64,000 bases of DNA from Flavobacteriales bacterium (GTDB lineage: Bacteria; Bacteroidota; Bacteroidia; Flavobacteriales_F; PHOS-HE28): positions 682,001 through 746,000 of the forward strand of contig JADKAN010000001.1 in assembly GCA_016719225.1 (NCBI GenBank). Direction: 5' to 3'. The position numbers and the translations under genes were made by a program. The notes under the pieces were generated by a model. The model ran no database searches. It was not told the origin of the DNA and worked only from the letters and a program-made list of their open reading frames with translations. Positions within the stretch are counted from its first letter, which is position 1, and each line of letters starts with the position of its first letter. Positions 26,491-36,968 of this stretch are shown in pieces.

Positions 26491-27858
26491 ATGAAACGGG
26501 TCCATTTCATCGCCATCGGCGGAAGCGCCATGCACAATCTCGCCATCGCCCTGCACCAGCAAGGCTTCGATGTGACCGGCAGTGATGACGAGATCTTCGA
26601 GCCCAGCCGTACCCGTTTGCACAACCTGGGGCTGCTTCCCGCTCGCATGGGCTGGGATCCGCAGTCCATTACCAATGACCTTGACGCGGTGATCCTCGGT
26701 ATGCATGCACGCGCGGACAATCCCGAACTGCAACGCGCGAAGGAACTTGGTATACCCGTATTCAGCTATCCGGCTTATTTCTACGAGCAGACCAAGGATA
26801 AAACGCGGGTGGTGATCGGAGGAAGCCATGGCAAGACCACCATAACCTCCATGATCGTGCACGTACTGCGCGCTGCTGGCGTGGACTTCGATTACTTGGT
26901 GGGGGCGCAGCTCGAAGGTTTCGACTGCATGGTGCGATTAGGCGCGAAGAGCAGCATTGCCGTGATCGAAGGGGATGAGTACCTGGCCTCCACGTTGCAA
27001 CCGGTCCCGAAATTCCATCTCTACAAACCGGACATCGCATTGGTGAGCGGCATCGCTTGGGACCACATCAACGTTTTCACGACCTTCCAGAGCTACGTGG
27101 ACCAGTTCGGCATTTTCATGGACCTGATCGAGCCGGGTGGGAAATTGATCTACTGTGCGGAAGATTTCGTTGTGGCGGGATTAGCGGATCTACGGAAGGG
27201 CAGGGGCGATGTTGCCCAAGTGTCCTACGGCGTGCCTCCGCATGTGATCCGGGACGGGATTACTGTGCTATTGACCACGCATGGGGAGATCCCGTTGAAA
27301 GTGTTCGGCAATCATAATTTGATGAATATGGAGGGTGCGCGCCACGTGTGCCACCAGTTGGGTATCGGTGACGGGGAATTCTACTCGGCCATCGGCTCGT
27401 TCACCGGTGCGGCCAAACGCTTGGAAAAGCTGGCTGAGCATGGCGATAAGATCGTGTTCAAGGATTTTGCCCATTCACCCAGCAAGCTGAAGGCCACGGT
27501 GGACGCGGTACGCGAACAATTTCCCGGCCGGAAGCTGATCGCGTGCATGGAGCTGCACACCTTCAGCAGCTTAAGTGAGAATTTCTTGGACCAATACGCC
27601 GGTTGCATGGATGCAGCCGATCGTGCCTTGGTATTCTATGATCCGCATGCAGTACAGTTGAAGAGATTGCCGCCCGTTCCTGTAGAGCGTATCCAAAGCG
27701 CCTTCCAACGCGATGACCTTACCGTGCTCACCGACCCCATCGCCCTGATGGGAGCAGTGCGGAAGGACACGGGGGGGGGCGGTATCCTGTTGATGATGAG
27801 CAGCGGGAACTTCGGGGGTGTCGACCTCGTGGCCTTAGCCGAGGCTTTCATCGCTTAA
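26491..27858 (+). CDS. mpl: UDP-N-acetylmuramate:tripeptide ligase-type Mur ligase
   Basis: It recycles cell-wall peptide by joining it to UDP-MurNAc, using ATP. The Rossmann-like N-terminus (FIAIGGSAMHNLAIALHQQGFDVTGSD), the P-loop GGSHGKTTITSMIVH, and the central motif SSIAVIEGDEYLAS are those of Mpl/MurC. The C-terminal domain has KDFAHSPSKLKATVDAVREQFPGRKLIACMELHT. 455 residues, normal length. A run of nine G at 27771-27779 lies within the coding frame near the C-terminus. Confidence 0.93.
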   Translation: MKRVHFIAIGGSAMHNLAIALHQQGFDVTGSDDEIFEPSRTRLHNLGLLPARMGWDPQSITNDLDAVILGMHARADNPELQRAKELGIPVFSYPAYFYEQTKDKTRVVIGGSHGKTTITSMIVHVLRAAGVDFDYLVGAQLEGFDCMVRLGAKSSIAVIEGDEYLASTLQPVPKFHLYKPDIALVSGIAWDHINVFTTFQSYVDQFGIFMDLIEPGGKLIYCAEDFVVAGLADLRKGRGDVAQVSYGVPPHVIRDGITVLLTTHGEIPLKVFGNHNLMNMEGARHVCHQLGIGDGEFYSAIGSFTGAAKRLEKLAEHGDKIVFKDFAHSPSKLKATVDAVREQFPGRKLIACMELHTFSSLSENFLDQYAGCMDAADRALVFYDPHAVQLKRLPPVPVERIQSAFQRDDLTVLTDPIALMGAVRKDTGGGGILLMMSSGNFGGVDLVALAEAFIA

Positions 27859-27926
27859 AAGTCAGCTGACGGTTCTTCGTTGTCAGGCCGTGGGCAGCAT
27901 ATCAACAGAAAACGAACAGCGGACAA

Positions 27927-28415
27927 CTATGCCTTGCGGAACCTCCGGAGCAACTTGTCATGGATCAACGCGAAAAGGAGCGCATTGAAAGATCCTGCCA
28001 TGAATAGGCCGAAGAAAGTAAGCATGGAGTAGGTGCCGGCATTGTACATCGCACCCACCTTTTCGCGCGCCAGGTCTTCAGGTTGCCCTTGCGCGATAAA
28101 ACCCTCCACGAGCTTGTCGTTGTAGATATTGAAGGCATTGGTGTCCATGGTCTTGTAGAAGATCCATGTGAATGCCGACAGCAGCAATGCATAAAGCACC
28201 GCGCTCTGGAACCCGGCGCGCATCAATTCGCCGGCGCCCCGGGAAGGATCCCGGCCAAGCAGGAAGTGCCCACTGAAATAAATGGCCAGCACGATGAAGA
28301 GCAAGTGGATCAGAATGAAATCAAACGGCGCTATCGTGAAACCGGCATAAAACAGCACCGTGCGCAATGCCATGGCGAGCAGTGCAAGCAAGAAGGTGGG
28401 TGTGATGCCTGACAT
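27927..28415 (-). CDS. DUF4199-like membrane protein
   Basis: Four predicted membrane helices within 162 residues, ending with a basic cytoplasmic tail (HDKLLRRFRKA). The arrangement, a paired N-terminal hairpin, a helix with AVLYALLLSAFTWIFYKTM, then a loop with the KLVEGFIAQGQPEDLAREKVGAMY helix and a last helix, fits DUF4199. The assignment is moderate. Function is unknown. It lies 40 bp downstream of rho on the same strand. Confidence 0.6.
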   Translation of the reverse strand: MSGITPTFLLALLAMALRTVLFYAGFTIAPFDFILIHLLFIVLAIYFSGHFLLGRDPSRGAGELMRAGFQSAVLYALLLSAFTWIFYKTMDTNAFNIYNDKLVEGFIAQGQPEDLAREKVGAMYNAGTYSMLTFFGLFMAGSFNALLFALIHDKLLRRFRKA

Positions 28416-28455
28416 GTCGGTCGGATCAACTGGTCACCTGATCAGATCAGCGGTA

Positions 28456-30552
<2,097 letters not shown>

Positions 30553-30785
30553 GGATCACAGGTTCAATGGAGGGATGCGGAGAACACCGCATACAGGCCG
30601 GATGGCCGCTGAAAAATGGTAAAGCTTGGATAGAAGGGAAAAGTGCCCGCCAACGTGGTGGCAAGAGCTTACGGACCGCAATAATAGGTCTGATCCACGG
30701 CTTGGACAACTTTTTCGGCCTGTAGACCGATTTTCGGTACCAAAGGAACAAGCACCGATCTTTGCCGCCTGTCAACTTTTTTCGC

Positions 30786-31259
30786 ATGATCCAACGTAAA
30801 CAGTCCATTTTCCTTTTGCTTGCCACGCTTTGCGGCGCGCTCACGTTCTTCTTCCCCATAGAGACGTTCACCCAAGATGTGCGGAGCTTCATCTTCAGTA
30901 CTTCCGGGCTTTTTCAAGCAGACGGACAGCCCATAGTGGATGCTTCACCAAAATTGCCGTTTTCCTTCCTCTTCGCATTTTTCAGTCTGGTGATGCTGGT
31001 GGCGATCATGCTTTTCAAGGACCGGAAACGGCAGCTTCTTGTTGTGCGCACGGCTAACCTGTTACTTATCGGCACCACTGTTTTCCTGTTCATCACCTCC
31101 AATTCGGTCCGTGCTTACCTTGAACAAGGCGGTCGCGTGAATTCCCAATTCGGCCCATCCGCCCTGCTTCCCTTGGCCATGATCGTGTTCGCATTCCTTG
31201 CTGAGCGCGCGATCCGGAAGGATGAGGCGTTGGTGCGGAGTGCGGATCGGTTGAGATGA
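30786..31259 (+). CDS. DUF4293 family membrane protein
   Basis: A 157-residue inner-membrane protein starting with MIQRKQSIFLLLATLC, the signature N-terminus of DUF4293, and having four helices. The PFSFLFAFFSLVMLVAIMLFKDRKRQ motif matches the family. It is divergent from rho, a common place for this gene in Bacteroidota. Function is unknown. The ATG before IQRKQS is chosen over an in-frame start eight codons upstream. Confidence 0.88.
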   Translation: MIQRKQSIFLLLATLCGALTFFFPIETFTQDVRSFIFSTSGLFQADGQPIVDASPKLPFSFLFAFFSLVMLVAIMLFKDRKRQLLVVRTANLLLIGTTVFLFITSNSVRAYLEQGGRVNSQFGPSALLPLAMIVFAFLAERAIRKDEALVRSADRLR

Positions 31260-31370
31260 AGGAGGCGCGGTGAAGAAGCAGTTGTGGGTTCTTCGTTCGG
31301 AGGTGGCAGACTGCACGGCATCTCCTTCAGCAGCCAGGGCCTGGTCGCGGCAGCGCCGGCCAACTGAGCA

Positions 31371-31892
31371 CTAAGACCTGACATCTGGAGCTCCAGCGCC
31401 CCGCGGTCCAAGCTCGATCACCTCTAGATCTTTCAATTTTTCGCCGTCAATGGTGAAGCGAAGGACAGTACGCAACTTATGCCAACCATGTCTGCCGGTG
31501 GCGCCGGGGTTCATGTAGAGCATATTGAGCACCGGGTCGAATTTCACCATGCAGATGTGCGAATGCCCACAGATGAAGAGGTTCGGTGCGTCCCGCTTTA
31601 ATTCCTCCCGCACGCCCGGGTCATAACGCGGGGGCCTGCCGCCGATGTGGGTGATCCACACCCGAACACCTTCCACGGTGAAACGCAGGTCCGCAGGGAA
31701 CTCCAAGCGCATCTTCGCATCGTCGATATTCCCGTGGATCGCGCGCAGCGGCTTCCAACGTTGCAGTTCCTCGGTCACGGTGGAATTGCCGATGTCGCCT
31801 GCGTGCCAGATCTCATCGCAAGCCGCGAAATACTCGCGCAGCCGCGGGTCCAGCCAACCGTGTGTATCGCTTAAAAGTCCGATCCGTTTCAT
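31371..31892 (-). CDS. YfcE/MJ0936-type metallophosphoesterase
   Basis: A 173-residue phosphodiesterase. Metal-binding residues are visible in the classical motifs: SDTHGWLD (D, H), IWHAGDIGN (D), IHGNIDD (N), ITHIGG (H) and CGHSHICM (H, H). It hydrolyses phosphodiester bonds, but the natural substrate is not known. The ATG giving MKRIGLLSDTH is chosen as the family start. It is divergent from truA. Confidence 0.9.
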   Translation of the reverse strand: MKRIGLLSDTHGWLDPRLREYFAACDEIWHAGDIGNSTVTEELQRWKPLRAIHGNIDDAKMRLEFPADLRFTVEGVRVWITHIGGRPPRYDPGVREELKRDAPNLFICGHSHICMVKFDPVLNMLYMNPGATGRHGWHKLRTVLRFTIDGEKLKDLEVIELGPRGAGAPDVRS

Positions 31893-31954
31893 CGTTGGTG
31901 CTGCCGAAGCCATGAACGAAGGCTGCGCAACAAAGATCGCGCATGCATGCGTCC

Positions 31955-31962
31955 TACTTTTG
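31955..31962 (+). promoter_or_regulatory. Putative -7 element of truA operon
   Basis: TACTTTTG matches TAnnTTTG exactly and lies 62 nt before the truA start. A clear TTG -33 partner is missing, so the call is tentative. Confidence 0.4.
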
Positions 31963-32023
31963 CGCCCTTATTTTAATTGCCTGCCCGGTCATATTCCGGG
32001 GGGCGATCGCCAGATCTTCTCCC

Positions 32024-32779
32024 ATGCCCCGTTACTTCATGGAACTCGCTTACGATGGCACACCCTTCCGGGGATGGCAGCGCCAACTAGCGGCGCCGAC
32101 GGTGCAGGAGGAGGTGGAAAAGGCGCTCCGCCTGAAGCTGCGTTCGCCGAAGACGACGGCCTTGGGCTGTGGCCGCACGGATACGGGTGTCCATGCTTCC
32201 AGCTATTTCCTGCATTTCGAAACGGCGGACACGCTTGCAGACCCAGCGGGTTTCACCAACTCCTTGAACGCGATGCTTCCACCGGCGATCGCGGCAAAGC
32301 GCACTTTCCCCGTGGATGATAAGGCCCATGCACGCTTCTCCGCCAAGCAACGGGAGTATACGTATTTGATACATCGGCGAAAGGACCCTTTCCTGCACGA
32401 CAGGTCCTATTTATTGCGGCTTGAGTTGGATGTGGATGCCATGCACACCGCCTGCCAACAACTGATCGGGAAGAAGGACTTCAGCTGCTTCCAGCGAACA
32501 GGCAGCGATAACGGCACTTCGATCTGCGACGTGCGCAAGGCTGAATGGGTGCCCACGGAGAAGGGCTACCGCTTCACCATCGTGGCGGACCGCTACCTGC
32601 GCAACATGGTGAGGGCCATCGTCGGTACTTCGATCCGCATCGGGAAAGGGAATTGGGAGGCCGATCGAATGGCGGACATCCTCGCTTCCGGTGAACGCGG
32701 AAAGGCCGGGAAAAGCGCACCGGCCTGCGGCCTGTACCTTTCGCACATCAGATATCCTTTCGTGGAAACAGGGGCATGA
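32024..32779 (+). CDS. truA: tRNA pseudouridine(38-40) synthase
   Basis: It makes pseudouridine at tRNA positions 38-40. The ATG before PRYFMELAYDGTPFRGWQRQ is the family start. The catalytic Asp is in GCGRTDTGVHA. The later motifs KREYTYLIHR-like (QREYTYLIHRRKDPF) and FTIVADRYLRNMVRAIVGT are typical. It has 251 residues and overlaps the next ABC gene by 4 bp (ATGA), so they are coupled. Confidence 0.96.
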   Translation: MPRYFMELAYDGTPFRGWQRQLAAPTVQEEVEKALRLKLRSPKTTALGCGRTDTGVHASSYFLHFETADTLADPAGFTNSLNAMLPPAIAAKRTFPVDDKAHARFSAKQREYTYLIHRRKDPFLHDRSYLLRLELDVDAMHTACQQLIGKKDFSCFQRTGSDNGTSICDVRKAEWVPTEKGYRFTIVADRYLRNMVRAIVGTSIRIGKGNWEADRMADILASGERGKAGKSAPACGLYLSHIRYPFVETGA

Positions 32780-34524
32780 GCAGCGGAAAGGGTAAGGCGT
32801 TCGACATCGGCTTGTTCCGCCGCGTGATGGGTTTCGTGCAGCCCTACAAGCGGTTGTTCTGGATCACGTTCGGGCTCACCATTCTTCTCTCGTTCCTTGG
32901 CGTGGTGCGCCCCGTGCTGATGGCCAAGATGGTCGACGACCATGCAGCGTCAGGGGAAATGAGCGGACTCTACATGCTGATGTCCATTGTGGTGGCGTTG
33001 CTTGTGGTGGAGGCCTTGGTACAATTCTATCAAGCCTACTGGACCAGCTGGCTCGGACAGACCGTGACATTCGATCTACGACAGGCGCTTTTTGCGAAGA
33101 TCACCGGATTCCGCATGCGCTACTTCGACCGTACACCTATTGGCACCTTGGTCACCCGTGTTATCAGTGACCTCGAGACCATCGATGACATTTTCTCCCA
33201 AGGTCTGCTCATGATCATGGGTGACCTGCTTAAGCTGGTGGTGGTGATCGTGGTGATGTTCGTGTACAATTGGGAACTGGCACTTTGGAGCATGGTGCCG
33301 ATCCCGCTGCTGCTTTGGGCCACGAACATCTTCAAGAACTCCATCCAAAAGAGCTTCCAGGACGTACGCACACAGGTGGCGCGGCTCAATGCTTTCGTGC
33401 AGGAACATATCCAGGGTATGGCCATCGTGCAGCTCTTTGGGCGTGAAAAGCAGGAGTATGAGAAATTCAAGCAGATCAATCGGGAGCACCGCGGCGCGCA
33501 CATCCGCTCGGTGTTCGCTTATTCCATCTTCTTCCCGGTGGTGGAGGTATTGAGCGCTGTTTCGCTGGCTTTCCTCATTTGGTGGGGCGTTGGCGACGTG
33601 CTGAAAGGCGTGGCCACCTTCGGTGAGTTGATAGCGTACATCCAGTTCATCAACATGCTTTACCGGCCCATCCGGCAACTGGCGGACCGCTTCAATGTTC
33701 TGCAAATGGGGATGGTCGGGAGCGAGCGCGTCTTCGCCATTCTCGATACAGAAGCGTCCATGGTGGATACCGGAACGCTTTCCGCTGGAAGCGTTAAAGG
33801 AGCCATCGATTTCAAGGACGTATGGTTTTCCTACAACGATGAGGATATGGTGTTGAAGGGCATCAACTTCAGTGCCCGCCCCGGAGAAATGATCGCCTTG
33901 GTGGGTGCCACCGGCAGTGGAAAGAGCAGCATCGTGAACGTGTTGAGCCGTGCCTACGAGTATCAGCGTGGACAGGTCCTGCTGGATGGGCGGGACATCC
34001 GCGATTACCACCTTGTGGAGCTCCGGGCATGCATCGCTGTTGTGCTCCAGGACGTGTTCCTCTTCAGCGATACCGTACACAACAACATCACCTTGAACGA
34101 CGAGGCTATCACGCGGGAGGAAGTGGTGCAGGCCGCGAAGGAAGTTGGAGCCCACGAATTCATCATGCGCCTGCCGCAGGGTTACGATACTGAGGTCCGA
34201 GAGCGCGGCTCGGTGCTCAGTGTGGGCCAGCGACAACTACTTTCCTTCATCCGGGCATACGTGAACAAGCCCAAGGTGCTCGTGTTGGACGAGGCCACAA
34301 GTAGCGTGGACAGCATGAGCGAGCAGATGATCCAGGAGGCGACAGAGAAGATCACCAAAGGCCGCACGAGCATCGTGATCGCGCACCGGCTGAGCACGAT
34401 CCAGAAAGCGGACCGTATCATCGTGGTGGGCGAAGGGCACATCCTGGAGCAGGGTAGCCACCAACAACTGCTCGCTACTGACGGTGCTTACCGAAAGCTT
34501 TACGACCTGCAATTCGCGGATTGA
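32776..34524 (+). CDS. ABC exporter, fused membrane and ATPase domains
   Basis: A 582-residue half-transporter of the MsbA/lipid or drug exporter type. About six helices fill residues 25-300. The ATPase domain has Walker A GATGSGKSSIVNVL, the signature region where a normal LSGGQ is replaced by LSVGQ (RGSVLSVGQRQLLS), and Walker B VLVLDEATSSVD, with the H-loop IAHRLST. It would work as a homodimer, or possibly with the second exporter at 57.8 kb. It is translationally coupled to truA. Confidence 0.93.
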   Translation: MSSGKGKAFDIGLFRRVMGFVQPYKRLFWITFGLTILLSFLGVVRPVLMAKMVDDHAASGEMSGLYMLMSIVVALLVVEALVQFYQAYWTSWLGQTVTFDLRQALFAKITGFRMRYFDRTPIGTLVTRVISDLETIDDIFSQGLLMIMGDLLKLVVVIVVMFVYNWELALWSMVPIPLLLWATNIFKNSIQKSFQDVRTQVARLNAFVQEHIQGMAIVQLFGREKQEYEKFKQINREHRGAHIRSVFAYSIFFPVVEVLSAVSLAFLIWWGVGDVLKGVATFGELIAYIQFINMLYRPIRQLADRFNVLQMGMVGSERVFAILDTEASMVDTGTLSAGSVKGAIDFKDVWFSYNDEDMVLKGINFSARPGEMIALVGATGSGKSSIVNVLSRAYEYQRGQVLLDGRDIRDYHLVELRACIAVVLQDVFLFSDTVHNNITLNDEAITREEVVQAAKEVGAHEFIMRLPQGYDTEVRERGSVLSVGQRQLLSFIRAYVNKPKVLVLDEATSSVDSMSEQMIQEATEKITKGRTSIVIAHRLSTIQKADRIIVVGEGHILEQGSHQQLLATDGAYRKLYDLQFAD

Positions 34525-34691
34525 AGCCGATGATAAGCGCGCCAGTGTGGCATATACTCGGGCAGCGTGCCAAGAGAAAGATCGCTCCGCACTTTACTCT
34601 TGGAATGAACGACTGAGGTCGGATTTTTAGCGAGGCATGGACCGGATCCGCCGATTGTTCATCGTCATGCCCTCATGGAATGACGCAGCGT

Positions 34692-36173
34692 TCACTTGAG
34701 CACGACGAACTTCCCGTAGTATGCCGCTCCACTGAGTTGCACGGTAACCAAATAAGTGCCGGCTGCCCAAGTCGAGGTATACACGGTGAACAGGGACGGA
34801 TCGTTGGGTCCGGATGCCCCGGTAAAGACGATCGTACCCGCGGAATTCGTAATGATGATGTGAACTCCTTTACCGGAGTCCGGGAGGGATCCAAGGTCGA
34901 GAGTGGTAGTCCCATCCGTGACCGGATCCGGTGCGATCGTGAAGGCGGCTTTGCCTGTTACAGGAAGCGGGTACGTTCCGTCACACGCCACCTTCAGGGA
35001 TCGGAACCAGTCCACAATGACCGGTCGTGCCAGGTCACCACAATCCGTGTGGCTTGCTGAACCAGAGACTTCCACGGTGGAGACTTGATCAGAGCCGTTC
35101 GCGTCGAAAGCATTCTTTGCGATCGTCGTGTTGATGGGTGAAACGATCTCATCATTTCCGCAATAGCAGAGCTTCACCGGGAAAAGAGGCTTCCAATTGA
35201 ACACGTTGTTCTCCTTGAGGGCCAGGTTCAAGGGGGCGTTCGGGTTATTCGCGATCGAATTCCGCAGAGTTTGGGGGATCACCGCCCCGATAACCGGAGG
35301 AAGCAGCGGATTTATCACATCGCCATCATGTTGCCCATCGTAAAGCGGAGGTATTTCCGTGGCGAATGGTTCAACAAGGAAGTCATTGGTTGAACTGAAA
35401 AGTCCCGGATAAGCGCTGTCATAAGAAAACAACACATAGAGGACGCTGGCACCGGCACCAAAAGTAGCAGTGGAAAGAATTTGGTCCTTGAGCACCGGGT
35501 AAGGAGCATATGGCCCACTGATGCCCCCGGCGGCAGAGACATGGAATTCCTCTGGATATTGGGTCTGCATAGCCTGTGCAGTGGCCAAGCAAGCATGAGA
35601 ACCTGCGGATGCACCCATGATGAAAAGCTGTTCGTGCAGTGGACGGGCTTGGTCCGTTCTGTATTCACGTGCAGCGCGAACGGCATCGATGCAAGCTGTT
35701 GCCTCACTGGCCGCGTGTAAGTAGGGGTGCAGGCCCGGAGACCCACCTAAGCCCAGAAGGTCGGGAAGCACACACGCCATGCCTGTGCCGCCGAATGAAT
35801 ATCCTTCTTTGCACGATCCAGTACCATCCTGCCAACTCGAGGGTACTTGATCCTTTAAGAAAATGGTGCCGTGGATATAACAGACCAGCGGTGTGGCGCA
35901 GGATGTGATCGGATCCACAAAAGCGGCTGTGGCAATAGTTTGTGAGCCGTCCACTGCGGAGGTACGGTAGGTCAGTTTCAGAACGCTCACACCGTTCGTG
36001 GCTTCCGGGTAACCATTGCTCGTGAGCCATTGGGTATCGTGCTCTACGATAGCGGTGGCTGAAATAAGTACCCCGGCCCGGGCTGTAGTTCCGGCCATTG
36101 CAAACAACACAAGAGCCAATATGCCTGAGCGGCACCGGCTATTATGCAAAGAGGCGTCACTTCGAGTTGCCAT
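34692..36173 (-). CDS. Secreted alpha/beta-hydrolase esterase with T9SS-like C-terminal domain
   Basis: A 493-residue exported esterase. The signal peptide follows MATRSDASLHNSRCRSG and ends near TTARAG. The catalytic Ser sits in GASAGSHA near residue 187, with an Asp in YCGNDEIVSP and a His in SASHTDCGD, matching the layout of secretory lipases and feruloyl-type esterases. The last 80-90 residues (ITIAPDPVTDGTTTLDLGSLPDSG and AGTYLVTVQLSGAAYYGKFVVLK) form a beta-sandwich resembling a T9SS sorting domain. The ATG gives a plausible signal peptide; 34 upstream residues are rejected. Confidence 0.8.
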   Translation of the reverse strand: MATRSDASLHNSRCRSGILALVLFAMAGTTARAGVLISATAIVEHDTQWLTSNGYPEATNGVSVLKLTYRTSAVDGSQTIATAAFVDPITSCATPLVCYIHGTIFLKDQVPSSWQDGTGSCKEGYSFGGTGMACVLPDLLGLGGSPGLHPYLHAASEATACIDAVRAAREYRTDQARPLHEQLFIMGASAGSHACLATAQAMQTQYPEEFHVSAAGGISGPYAPYPVLKDQILSTATFGAGASVLYVLFSYDSAYPGLFSSTNDFLVEPFATEIPPLYDGQHDGDVINPLLPPVIGAVIPQTLRNSIANNPNAPLNLALKENNVFNWKPLFPVKLCYCGNDEIVSPINTTIAKNAFDANGSDQVSTVEVSGSASHTDCGDLARPVIVDWFRSLKVACDGTYPLPVTGKAAFTIAPDPVTDGTTTLDLGSLPDSGKGVHIIITNSAGTIVFTGASGPNDPSLFTVYTSTWAAGTYLVTVQLSGAAYYGKFVVLK

Positions 36174-36373
36174 GTGATGGGAGCGAAGAGTTGAACATCT
36201 AATGATGCCGGTTGTTGTGCGGCAAGCATTGTTCATGTCCACAAAGCGCACGCCCAAAGTCATCGCCCGCTGCACTGCAAAGCCAAAAAAGATTGCGGTG
36301 TGCGGAAAGGCAGCAAATGAGATGCTTTTCTCCGTCGAACACGGCAGACCTTGTTCCGGTGACCGCTGGGATG

Positions 36374-36412
36374 AAAAAAAAGATCCCGGACCTGCAAAGC
36401 AGGTCCGGGATC
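36374..36412 (-). terminator. Strong factor-independent terminator of trxA
   Basis: Two perfect 14-bp arms (36382-36395 and 36399-36412) with a 3-nt loop are followed on the minus strand by eight T (A8 at 36374-36381 on plus). It stops transcription just after trxA. Confidence 0.92.
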
Positions 36413-36431
36413 AAGATCATTGCTAAGGGAC

Positions 36432-36752
36432 TTATGCCAACTGGCCGTCCAGCTTGCCGGCCAAAGTGGCCTTCGGCACTGCGCCTACGCTGCGGTCCAC
36501 TACTTCTCCATTTTTGAGGAAAAGGATGGTCGGGATACTACGAATGCCGTATTTCATCGCTGTCTGTGGATTATTGTCCACGTTCACCTTTCCCACGATG
36601 GCCTTGCCATCGTAATCCTTCGCGAGTTCCTCTACCACAGGGCCCACCATGCGGCAGGGTCCACACCATTCCGCCCAAAAGTCCACGAGGACGGGCTTGT
36701 CGCTTTTCAGGACGAGTTCTTCAAAGTTGCTGTCGGTGAGTTCTAATGCCAT
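36432..36752 (-). CDS. trxA: Thioredoxin
   Basis: A 106-residue disulfide reductase of the cytoplasm. The active site reads FWAEWCGPCRMV, with the cis-Pro in RSIPTILFLKNG. Length and motifs are those of classical thioredoxin. It lies between the esterase gene and dnaE, both on the same strand, and ends at a strong terminator. Confidence 0.97.
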   Translation of the reverse strand: MALELTDSNFEELVLKSDKPVLVDFWAEWCGPCRMVGPVVEELAKDYDGKAIVGKVNVDNNPQTAMKYGIRSIPTILFLKNGEVVDRSVGAVPKATLAGKLDGQLA

Positions 36753-36968
36753 GTTCGGTTGTGGCTATATCAAGCCGCTGATTGGTTTCCTGCAAGGTGA
36801 TGTTCAAAAGTGGTCAACGATCTGATACGGTGTCAAGACCGTGGTGCTTGTTTTCCGCATGCGGATGTCTACAAAGTTAACCCGGTAGGGCAAGTTCCGC
36901 GCCGTTCCCGCTGCATGACTGAATGGCAGGCGGATGGGTTGGAATGCAAGGATCACCCAGTTTCGGGA

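Noticed and set aside
31257..31329. 8-bp inverted repeat between DUF4293 and the phosphoesterase
   Set aside because: Arms are short and the loop is 57 nt, so it is not a convincing terminator.
32003..32010. GCGATCGC palindrome upstream of truA
   Set aside because: A single copy of an 8-bp palindrome is expected by chance in GC-rich DNA; no clustering is seen here.
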